A model generated the notes under the pieces. That model was not told where the DNA came from. It worked only from the letters and a program-made list of their open reading frames with translations, and made no database searches. A stretch of 5,001 nucleotides of DNA. Source: an uncultured Lachnospiraceae bacterium (GTDB taxonomy: Bacteria; Bacillota; Clostridia; Lachnospirales; Lachnospiraceae). Position 1 is the first letter of the stretch, and the number at the start of each line of letters is the position of its first letter. The stretch is from the NCBI GenBank assembly GCA_910588775.1, contig CAJURH010000054.1:1-5001 (forward strand). Reading direction: 5' to 3'. Shown here piece by piece: positions 1 through 5,001 of this stretch. The translations under genes and the position numbers were made by a program.

Positions 1-603
1 CACGTATTCGTCCAATCCTAAATCCACGTCTTCCCCTTTATAAAGGGCAGAGGACACATTGCCCGCATGATAGGAACGAACCGCCTGCGCTACATCGCCC
101 CCGTTAAACTCCAGCTTCCTGGCCAGAGAGCGGGCCGCACCCATAATATTCTCCTTGGCGTCGTAGATATCTTCAATATCCATCCGCTCCGCCATGGCTG
201 GCATCAACTGCATGAGTCCCTGCGCGCCCGATTCTCCCTGGGCATTAATATCGTAATCGGACTCCACTTTTGCAATCGCCCGCAATAAATCTGCGGAAAC
301 CCCATACTTCTCTTCCGCCTCCTGAAAATATTCATTCAACTCCTGGCCCGTAGCTTTGGCGTTACCCGCAGACTTAAGCCCCGTCTTCGTAGCGCTGGTC
401 CCATCTGATTTTCCGTAAATAGCCGCACAATAAGGACAGCCATCTGTAGTCAGCGCAGAACCGCTTCCCAGCAAAGCGGAGAGCAGAATATTCTGAAAAC
501 TTCCCGTTGTGGAAGATGTATTTGTCAATAAATTATTACCATAAGAATTATTGCCGTATAGCCCGCTCAAAGCAAGCATCATGCTACTGGCGTCAATTGC
601 CAT
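1..603 (-). CDS. Lytic transglycosylase (SLT domain) protein, C-terminus cut by window edge
   Basis: Likely peptidoglycan lytic transglycosylase, which cleaves MurNAc-GlcNAc bonds to form 1,6-anhydro ends. The reading frame is open from ATG at 603 to the left edge (201 residues seen, no stop). The SLT core spans about residues 90-200: catalytic Glu114 in the VES motif, GLMQLMP at 129-135 and SYHAGN at 177-182 match the family signatures. Residues 1-90 are a low-complexity Ser/Gly/Asn/Thr-rich region with a CPYC motif at 56-59. There is no Lys/Arg plus hydrophobic signal peptide, which is unusual for a wall enzyme; export by a flagellar-type route, as for FlgJ-like proteins, is possible but is inference. 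The start at 603 has GGTGA 5 nt upstream; an in-frame ATG at 615 would add four residues. The gene is clearly more GC-rich than its neighbours and has its own promoter. Family assignment is firm; role is not. Confidence 0.88.
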   Translation of the reverse strand, partial: MAIDASSMMLALSGLYGNNSYGNNLLTNTSSTTGSFQNILLSALLGSGSALTTDGCPYCAAIYGKSDGTSATKTGLKSAGNAKATGQELNEYFQEAEEKYGVSADLLRAIAKVESDYDINAQGESGAQGLMQLMPAMAERMDIEDIYDAKENIMGAARSLARKLEFNGGDVAQAVRSYHAGNVSSALYKGEDVDLGLDEYV

Positions 604-752
604 ATAAGTCACCATCCGTCTCTTTAATAAAATAACTAAATTTACACTACATGATAGCATAAATGGGCAGGGAATGCAACTGTTTACAACATCAAATCTT
701 CAATTTATAATGCCAAAAATTTTCTTTAACTCTATGCAAATACGCCTTTTCA
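604..752. other. Intergenic gap between the glycan operon and the lytic transglycosylase gene
   Basis: AT-rich spacer of 149 bp between the HAD gene stop and the next start on the same strand. It holds the promoter at 651-679. I looked for a rho-independent terminator after the HAD gene and found no stable GC-rich stem followed by a T run, so read-through from the operon cannot be excluded. Confidence 0.6.
651..679 (-). promoter_or_regulatory. Sigma-A type promoter with extended -10 for the lytic transglycosylase gene
   Basis: On the minus strand, TTGCAT (679-674) is followed after exactly 17 bp by TATCAT (656-651), which is preceded by TGC, giving an extended -10 (TGnTATCAT). Expected transcription start is near 644, leaving about 40 nt of leader before the ATG at 603. 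Both hexamers match the consensus at five of six (-35) and five of six (-10) positions. Confidence 0.7.
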
Positions 753-1124
753 TTACTTTTCCCTAACTATTTGTGGTAACGCAAATTTGTCTCGATCAAT
801 ATTCATCGCCACAGCCATATCCAATCCAGACGGTTTCCTGTCATTTACAAGTATCCTTTCTCCCATAGGCATATTAAATAAAATTTCGTCATATCTTATG
901 GAATGTCTCTCCAGAAACTCCAATGTTAATTTTTTATACTCTTCTTTTCTAGATGTAAATATAACAATTTTATCATCCAAAGGAATCTCTGCAAAATATT
1001 CTTTCACTCCTGGCAGCAAAGTATCTTCCCCATCTATTTTGTATCCATTGTGTCTCAAAATCGTCCCATCCAAATCAAACACCCAGGTCTTCGGTAAAGT
1101 AGATAAGCTCAACAACCCTTCCAT
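753..1124 (-). CDS. Small cap-less HAD-superfamily phosphatase
   Basis: Predicted soluble Mg-dependent phosphatase of 123 residues. Motif I is WVFDLDGT (residues 14-21), with Asp17 as nucleophile and Asp19 as general acid/base. Motif II is the Thr/Ser in IVIFTSR (53-59). The acidic motif IV is probably ILVNDRKP (91-98) with Asp95. The protein is only Rossmann core with no room for a cap domain, as in type III (C0) HADs acting on accessible small phosphosugars. ATG at 1124 is chosen because GGGGAGGA lies 6 nt upstream; an ATG at 1157 in the same frame lacks that support and would lengthen the overlap. The gene overlaps the end of the glycosyltransferase-like gene by 16 bp and is last in the operon, ending in TAA. 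I infer removal of a terminal phosphate in NDP-sugar synthesis; the substrate is unknown. Confidence 0.88.
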   Translation of the reverse strand: MEGLLSLSTLPKTWVFDLDGTILRHNGYKIDGEDTLLPGVKEYFAEIPLDDKIVIFTSRKEEYKKLTLEFLERHSIRYDEILFNMPMGERILVNDRKPSGLDMAVAMNIDRDKFALPQIVREK

Positions 1125-2347
1125 TGAAAATCCTCCCCTGCCACATAATTTTCCCAACCTTCCAGCCAGTAAATATCAATCGCTTTCCATTTCGTATCAC
1201 AATAATTATAATCAGGATACAACGCCACTTTCTTACAGGAAGCTTCCCGCAAAACATCACAAATTCCGCTTCGAATCCCAATAAAAGTTCCCGCCCGTTC
1301 CACAACCGACTGTATTTCGTTAATCGCTGGACTAATTGGAATTGTGCCTGGCAAAGCTTCTTCATCACCAACCACATTTGTAAAACATTGGAAACTTTTC
1401 TCCCGATAATATTCAACTATCTCATTCCAAATCCTTTGGTCCAAAGCCGTCACTGATTTTGCATAAGGCGAAAGCACAACCGCCTTCCCCCGTTCTATTC
1501 GGTCAAGCTCACCATATTCACAGAGGTTAAGCGGTCTATATGGTTCTGTAGACACAGGTAAGGCAAACACCCCGCAACAATAGATCTGCTCTAATGTTAT
1601 CTTTTTCACATACAACGCCTTTGAAAGATTTACAACATATGGTCTATCCTGGTGTGGTATAAACACATTTTTATTTCGTGTAAATAAAGCCGCCTGGATA
1701 GCCTCATCCATGTCTTTTTGCGCCATTACTTCTACAGCGTAATCGCCAAATAAATGCACCACATCCGCACAAGCGTTTCCAACTACAACGATGACACAGT
1801 TGTCCATTTTTCGCTTTCGCAGAAAATATGGAAGATATGATGTCATCATATAAATGTCTCCCAGTGCGGAAAATGGACATAACAATTTCAGAAAATTCGG
1901 ATACTTTTCTTCCAAAGCACGCAACCGAATAATCCCCCGTTCCACGCGCTCTTTCTTGCGGATAAGCGTGTCTTTTGAAAAAGAATATTCCGCAAAGCTA
2001 TTATAATCTACAAGTTTATAAACTTCCCCTGTATACCCTAATCGCCTTAACTGGTCAAACATCGCTGCATATGCCCTGGCAACTATACATACGACAGTTT
2101 GTTCAGCAACTTCTGATGCAATTATCTGCGGCGGTTGAATCGCAATCCCCCTGTATTTATTTTCATGTTTCGCTGTATTATTGTCTAAAATCGCCGTAAT
2201 TAAATAGCCCCTATAAATAAGTAAATTTACCAATTCTTCTGTTGCATTACAATGACCAAAAAGGTATATTTTTTTATTGTGAAAAACGTTCTCTTGTATG
2301 AGTTTATCTAAATTTAAAACCATTTCTTCATAATGTACTTTATCCAT
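1109..2347 (-). CDS. GT9/heptosyltransferase-like glycosyltransferase with N-terminal Rossmann-like domain
   Basis: A 412-residue protein I read as two parts. Residues 25-76 look like a PglD-type N-terminal Rossmann fold: a strand-turn KIYLFGHCNAT, a helix, then AILDNN and a following loop. From about 150 onward the pattern resembles GT9 (ADP-heptosyltransferase) GT-B enzymes: FSALGDIYMMTSYLPYF (159-175) matches the GT9 GD-turn-TxPxL start, VVLSPYAKS (290-298) matches the phosphate-loop strand, and AGTFIGIRSGICDVLREAS (352-370) matches the acceptor/donor site where GT9 usually has DSGxxH; here the Asp and His are replaced by Arg-Ser-Gly and Cys-Asp. No membrane segment or signal is seen. It would transfer the sugar made by the rest of the operon, by inference. 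ATG at 2347 has only a weak AAGGG about 12 nt upstream. The gene ends in TGA inside the HAD gene. Confidence 0.75.
   Translation of the reverse strand: MDKVHYEEMVLNLDKLIQENVFHNKKIYLFGHCNATEELVNLLIYRGYLITAILDNNTAKHENKYRGIAIQPPQIIASEVAEQTVVCIVARAYAAMFDQLRRLGYTGEVYKLVDYNSFAEYSFSKDTLIRKKERVERGIIRLRALEEKYPNFLKLLCPFSALGDIYMMTSYLPYFLRKRKMDNCVIVVVGNACADVVHLFGDYAVEVMAQKDMDEAIQAALFTRNKNVFIPHQDRPYVVNLSKALYVKKITLEQIYCCGVFALPVSTEPYRPLNLCEYGELDRIERGKAVVLSPYAKSVTALDQRIWNEIVEYYREKSFQCFTNVVGDEEALPGTIPISPAINEIQSVVERAGTFIGIRSGICDVLREASCKKVALYPDYNYCDTKWKAIDIYWLEGWENYVAGEDFQWKGC
1131..1138 (-). promoter_or_regulatory. Ribosome binding site that fixes the HAD gene start
   Basis: GGGGAGGA on the minus strand sits 6 nt before ATG at 1124 and lies inside the 3' end of the preceding gene, so the two genes are probably translationally coupled. 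Confidence 0.8.
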
Positions 2348-2430
2348 ACTGTAATCTAACCCTTATAAAATCACCGCAAAATTCCTAATTGGACATTGAT
2401 AAAACCTTCCACACATTACATCTTCTTTTC
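2348..2430. other. Intra-operon gap of 83 bp
   Basis: The largest gap inside the five-gene set. I find no convincing promoter pair, terminator hairpin or repeat. A 17-codon ATG-to-TAA frame (2416-2363, minus) lies in it but has nothing to support translation. Confidence 0.5.
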
Positions 2431-2793
2431 CTAATATAAATATGCCTCAAAGACCTCTTCTAAACTTAAAATTCCTGCATCAAATAAATCAAATAAATCC
2501 CCGCAAATCGTTTCCCTAGAAAGAACTTGAAATCTATCTGAAAACTCATACATAGAATAAATCTTATATAGCATATCACCATCTTCCTCTGTAATCGGAT
2601 AATATTGCGCATAACAATTATCCGGAAATGGCTCAGAAGATAAAATCAAAACCCTATACTTACTGTTCTTAAGCGCATTCGAATTACAAAAATCCGCAAA
2701 CAGATTTGATTTTTCCTTATCTATAATAAGAAAAACCCGTTCATATTTTTCCAAAACGGACTTTAATACGGCATATAAAAATTCTTTTTCCAC
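2431..2793 (-). CDS. Unrecognised 120-residue protein in a sugar-activation operon
   Basis: I do not recognise this family. The protein is short, soluble and acidic-rich, with no signal peptide or membrane segment. Its pattern is alternating helix and strand: an N-terminal helix (residues 2-18), strand RVFLIID (19-25), helix, strand YRVLILSSE (46-54), a helix at about 70-82, then QVLS and a C-terminal helix LSLEEVFEAYLY (109-120). This could be a small half-Rossmann domain, possibly a partner subunit or the remnant of a larger glycosyltransferase. Translation starts at GTG 2793, with GAGGA 9 nt upstream (2807-2803), and no other in-frame start fits. It begins 19 bp after the SIS gene stop and ends in TAG. 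Its tight position between isomerase and glycosyltransferase argues that it is a real gene of the same pathway. Confidence 0.75.
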   Translation of the reverse strand: MEKEFLYAVLKSVLEKYERVFLIIDKEKSNLFADFCNSNALKNSKYRVLILSSEPFPDNCYAQYYPITEEDGDMLYKIYSMYEFSDRFQVLSRETICGDLFDLFDAGILSLEEVFEAYLY

Positions 2794-2812
2794 AAAAGAT
2801 TATCCTCAAATT

Positions 2813-3397
2813 TTAAACTTTTTCAAGCATTTCTCCAATATGTCCGCCTGGATGATTCCTTTTAAATTGATGTATATCCAACTTAAGCGTTTTTGCAATC
2901 ATCATGGCCAATCCCTGTAAAATAATTAAATTTATAGTTGTAGAATTGTTGGGCATAATGTTCCATAAATCCCCTTCATGTTTCAATTCCAATACGATAT
3001 TATTAGGAATCTCCCGAGTCAATGTGCTTTCCTGTTCAAAAGTCAAAAGCCACATATTCACTTTACGGTCTTTTAGCAATCTTGTCAGATAAATGGATTC
3101 CGATGTCTCCCCACTTTTCGTAAGGATAATCACAAGATCTCCGTCTTTTACCAGTCCCATATCCCCATGAACAGCCGAATTCGTATGCAGAAAATATGCG
3201 TCCAGCCCCATGGACACCATAGAACCTACGAACTTCTCACAGATAGGAACATTCTTCCCCAGACCTGAAACCACAATTTTATGTCCATTATGAAGCGCAT
3301 CCACCGATTCATCCACTAATTTGCAAAACACCTCTGAGTCCATAGAATGCAAGGAATAATCCAATTCAGCAAGCTGTTTTTCAAAATATTTTATCAC
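2813..3397 (-). CDS. SIS-domain sugar-phosphate isomerase, KpsF/KdsD/GutQ type, no CBS domains
   Basis: A 194-residue cytoplasmic isomerase whose relatives interconvert ribulose 5-phosphate and arabinose 5-phosphate. Signatures in order: VVSGLGKN (42-49, Lys48), HTNSAVHGDMG (71-81), TKSGETSE (93-100, phosphate loop) and NHPGGHIG (181-188), which matches the HPxGxLG end of KdsD/GutQ SIS domains rather than GmhA. The protein stops right after this motif, so the two CBS domains of the roughly 325-residue E. coli enzymes are absent; single-domain forms are known. The start is GTG at 3397, since GGAGGA lies 6 nt upstream; an ATG farther up at 3442 is in frame but has no such site and would give a deep overlap. 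GTG overlaps the TGA of the preceding gene (GTGA). Substrate may be a pentose, hexose or heptose phosphate; A5P isomerase activity is the best guess. Confidence 0.9.
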   Translation of the reverse strand: MIKYFEKQLAELDYSLHSMDSEVFCKLVDESVDALHNGHKIVVSGLGKNVPICEKFVGSMVSMGLDAYFLHTNSAVHGDMGLVKDGDLVIILTKSGETSESIYLTRLLKDRKVNMWLLTFEQESTLTREIPNNIVLELKHEGDLWNIMPNNSTTINLIILQGLAMMIAKTLKLDIHQFKRNHPGGHIGEMLEKV

Positions 3398-4902
3398 AAC
3401 ATATCCTCCAGATAATATAAACCGTTGTAAAACGCCCCACAAATAGAATCATAATCCTGCCATGCATATGTAGTCAAAGACAGCCATATTACTGCATGCA
3501 ACAGTTTAATTTCCTCTGGGTCAGCCCCCGTCAATGTAAAGAAAGCCTCTTCCATATCTTCCCATTGGTTGGATTGAATCTGAAGAGAAATTTCCTTTTC
3601 CCCAATCTCCAGCCGAAAGTCTTTGAGATTAAACCGATCATAATTTCCCACGATTGAATAATAAAGTTTTGCCCAATCATACCGGACATCTCCATACATT
3701 TCCGTAAATCCAAAATACCCCCGCGGGTCAATCAAAACAGGGGTTCCATCTTCTCGAAGCATCATATTCGAAAATGTGCAGTCACCATGAATAAAAGAAA
3801 ATTTCTCGCAGACAAGCCGCTCTATTTTTTTCTCTAAATCTCTTTTATAAAAATAGATGTTTCTGCAATCTTTTCCATTAATTCGTATTACTTTATCTCT
3901 GCCAAAGGGAACCAAGTCCTCTATTTTGCTCAGTCGAGCCATCGTCTTATTAAAATAAGCCTCTTTCATGCTAAAAGAATCCGCTGGCACACTGTCCGAC
4001 CCATGTAATTCATGAAGAGCTTGGATAAGCTGATCCAATATTTTTCTCTTCTCTTCATATGAGAATTGACATTCATAAATATTTTTTCCTTTGATATATT
4101 CCATCTTCAAAGGCGACGTCTCATAAATATGAGGCAATACGCGAATTTTATTTTTTTTCGCCTTTTCGTACCAAGCGCACTCCCTGGCCGCCAGTTTTTC
4201 CCCCTGCTTGTCCACCGCCTCTTTGATAAATACATCCCCATCCACGGTAATTCGATTAAAAGGTCGGCATTTTTCTTTTTCCAATTTCTCATATTCCTGT
4301 AAAATTCCAAACTCACCTGTCCCAGCTAAGGAAATTTCACAAAATGGCATTTGCTGCGCCTGCATCCACCGAACCAATTCTCCACTGGCAGGCACATGCT
4401 CCAGTTTCGACTTATCTTTAAATAGAAAAAAACCTGCCACTCCATGTTCTACAGAGCTCTCTTCTGTAAAGCGCCCATCTTTATAACTCCATCTGCAAGG
4501 AAATGTAGACGAAATCCCCACATAATCATGCTTCGCCTTTCCCAACCCCTGATATTCATCTGGAAGCTGAAAATTCTTCGGTAAAATCAAATCAGACCAT
4601 ATGAGCAAAAAAGATTTATTTTGCGGTATCAAATCCAGGGCTTGCCCAATTCCTGAACATGTTCCTGTTCCATTCGCCTCCACAATCTGGTATTTCACCT
4701 CTGAAAAAGCGGCCAGATATTCACGCATAACTTCTTTGTGATAATCAGCAATAATTACAAACTTTTTATCCGGATATTTCCGGAATAAATGAAAAAGCAT
4801 GGGTAAATTCTCCACAGGAACCAATGCTTTTGGTTTATTTTCCGTAAGATAGCCTAGCCTGGAGCCTTTTCCCCCCGCTTGTACAATAATGTATTCTGTC
4901 AT
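3394..4902 (-). CDS. Bifunctional sugar-phosphate nucleotidyltransferase / APH-type kinase
   Basis: A 502-residue cytoplasmic fusion. Residues 1 to about 210 form a nucleotidyltransferase: the NTP loop QAGGKGSRLG (8-17), the NKPKALVPV segment (22-30, Lys25), GTGTCSGIGQAL (78-89) and the likely metal-binding Asp104 in LLIWSDLIL. Residues from about 218 to 502 form an APH/choline-kinase-like domain: ATP-binding Lys227 in VFIKEA, Glu241 in the following helix, hinge MEYIKGKNI (267-275), catalytic HGDCTFSN (372-379; Asp374, Asn379), metal-binding Asp392 in VLIDPRG, and a GDVRYDWAKLYYS segment (404-416). All key residues of both domains are present, so both should be active. It probably phosphorylates a sugar (or sugar phosphate) and transfers NMP to it. 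The domain layout is comparable in logic to AmgK plus MurU or LicA plus LicC. ATG at 4902 has GGGAAGGA upstream. It is first in the five-gene set. Confidence 0.9.
   Translation of the reverse strand: MTEYIIVQAGGKGSRLGYLTENKPKALVPVENLPMLFHLFRKYPDKKFVIIADYHKEVMREYLAAFSEVKYQIVEANGTGTCSGIGQALDLIPQNKSFLLIWSDLILPKNFQLPDEYQGLGKAKHDYVGISSTFPCRWSYKDGRFTEESSVEHGVAGFFLFKDKSKLEHVPASGELVRWMQAQQMPFCEISLAGTGEFGILQEYEKLEKEKCRPFNRITVDGDVFIKEAVDKQGEKLAARECAWYEKAKKNKIRVLPHIYETSPLKMEYIKGKNIYECQFSYEEKRKILDQLIQALHELHGSDSVPADSFSMKEAYFNKTMARLSKIEDLVPFGRDKVIRINGKDCRNIYFYKRDLEKKIERLVCEKFSFIHGDCTFSNMMLREDGTPVLIDPRGYFGFTEMYGDVRYDWAKLYYSIVGNYDRFNLKDFRLEIGEKEISLQIQSNQWEDMEEAFFTLTGADPEEIKLLHAVIWLSLTTYAWQDYDSICGAFYNGLYYLEDML
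3404..3409 (-). promoter_or_regulatory. Ribosome binding site that fixes the SIS gene GTG start
   Basis: Perfect GGAGGA on the minus strand, 6 nt before GTG at 3397. It is embedded in the last codons (Glu-Asp) of the upstream fusion gene, so terminating ribosomes reach the GTGA overlap directly. Confidence 0.85.
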
Positions 4903-4911
4903 TTGAGCTGT

Positions 4912-4916
4912 TCCTT
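4912..4916 (-). promoter_or_regulatory. Ribosome binding site of the fusion gene
   Basis: AAGGA within GGGAAGGAA on the minus strand, 9 nt before ATG at 4902. It supports that start over any downstream Met. Confidence 0.7.
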
Positions 4917-4941
4917 CCCGAATTCTTAAATTTCCAAACTT

Positions 4942-5001
4942 TTAATTAAAATAATTCCAATAATAATCTTTTTGTTCTATTATACAAAATTTTCTCTTCA
5001 T
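4942..5001 (-). CDS. Possible C-terminal end of an upstream gene (partial, uncertain)
   Basis: The minus strand is open from the right edge to TAA at 4944-4942 (19 codons, ending in KDYYWNYFN), 39 bp before the fusion gene. A second minus frame is also open from the edge to TAA at 4948-4946, so the frame cannot be settled here, and runs this short arise by chance in AT-rich DNA. If either is real, the operon continues to the right. The same stretch could instead be untranslated leader. Confidence 0.25.
   Translation of the reverse strand: MKRKFCIIEQKDYYWNYFN
4979..4984 (-). promoter_or_regulatory. Possible -10 box (TATAAT) upstream of the fusion gene
   Basis: Perfect TATAAT on the minus strand about 77 bp before the ATG at 4902. 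A -35 box at normal 17-bp spacing would fall just outside the window (5002-5007), so it cannot be tested. In DNA this AT-rich a single hexamer is weak evidence. Confidence 0.25.

Noticed and set aside
67..288. Plus-strand open frame of 73 codons
   Set aside because: It is antisense to the catalytic core of the lytic transglycosylase, which has the GLMQLMP and SYHAGN motifs.
1125..1157. Longer HAD start at ATG 1157 (11 extra residues)
   Set aside because: The extra residues do not belong to the HAD fold, and the strong ribosome binding site points to ATG 1124.
787..1284. Plus-strand open frame of 165 codons
   Set aside because: It is antisense to the HAD and transferase genes, whose motifs are clear; its translation is Ser/Asn/Pro-rich without domain signals and it has no ribosome binding site.
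1075..1416. Minus-strand open frame of 113 codons within the transferase gene
   Set aside because: It is another frame of the same DNA, with unnatural composition and no start signal; the GT9-like frame explains the region.
2363..2416. 17-codon frame (minus) in the gap before the transferase gene, a possible leader peptide
   Set aside because: No good ribosome binding site, no regulatory codon run and no hairpin for attenuation; a frame this short is expected by chance.
4151..4158. Run of eight A (minus strand) in the fusion gene, possible slippage or phase-variation site
   Set aside because: It encodes an ordinary Lys-Lys-Asn-Lys stretch in an AT-rich gene and is not long enough to stand out; the frame is intact on both sides.
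4871..4876. Run of six G (minus strand) near the 5' end of the fusion gene, resembling a phase-variable tract
   Set aside because: It is explained by the conserved Gly-Gly of the nucleotide-binding loop and is shorter than typical variable tracts.

Overview
The window looks like chromosomal DNA from a low-GC Gram-positive, most likely a Clostridia/Lachnospiraceae-type Firmicute. This rests on strong GGAGG-type ribosome binding sites, GTG starts mixed with ATG, AT-rich genes packed on one strand, and the style of the proteins; no taxonomic marker gene is present. Every gene I can support lies on the minus strand, so the window reads right to left.

Right to left: positions 4942-5001 may hold the last codons of a further upstream gene, or leader DNA with a TATAAT-like box. 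Positions 4902-753 hold a compact five-gene set: (1) a 502-residue fusion of a sugar-phosphate nucleotidyltransferase with an APH-type small-molecule kinase; (2) a 194-residue SIS-domain isomerase of the KpsF/KdsD/GutQ (arabinose-5-phosphate isomerase) type without CBS domains; (3) a 120-residue protein I do not recognise; (4) a 412-residue protein with an N-terminal Rossmann-like domain and a GT9/heptosyltransferase-like C-terminal part; (5) a 123-residue cap-less HAD phosphatase. Genes 1/2 overlap by 4 bp and genes 4/5 by 16 bp, which suggests one co-translated operon.

Together the set has every activity needed to build and use an activated sugar: isomerase (ketose-P to aldose-P), kinase (anomeric phosphate), phosphatase (removes the terminal phosphate), nucleotidyltransferase (NDP-sugar) and glycosyltransferase. 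This order of steps parallels the GmhA/HddA/GmhB/HddC route to GDP-heptose, but with different enzyme families. The sugar, the nucleotide and the acceptor (capsule, wall polymer or flagellin) cannot be read from the sequence.

Left of the operon, a 149-bp gap carries a good extended -10 sigma-A promoter. It drives a more GC-rich gene for a lytic transglycosylase-type protein that has no signal peptide and runs off the left edge. The change in base composition and the new promoter mark a boundary between the AT-rich glycan operon and ordinary chromosome. I see no RNA genes, CRISPR arrays, insertion sequences or long repeats.
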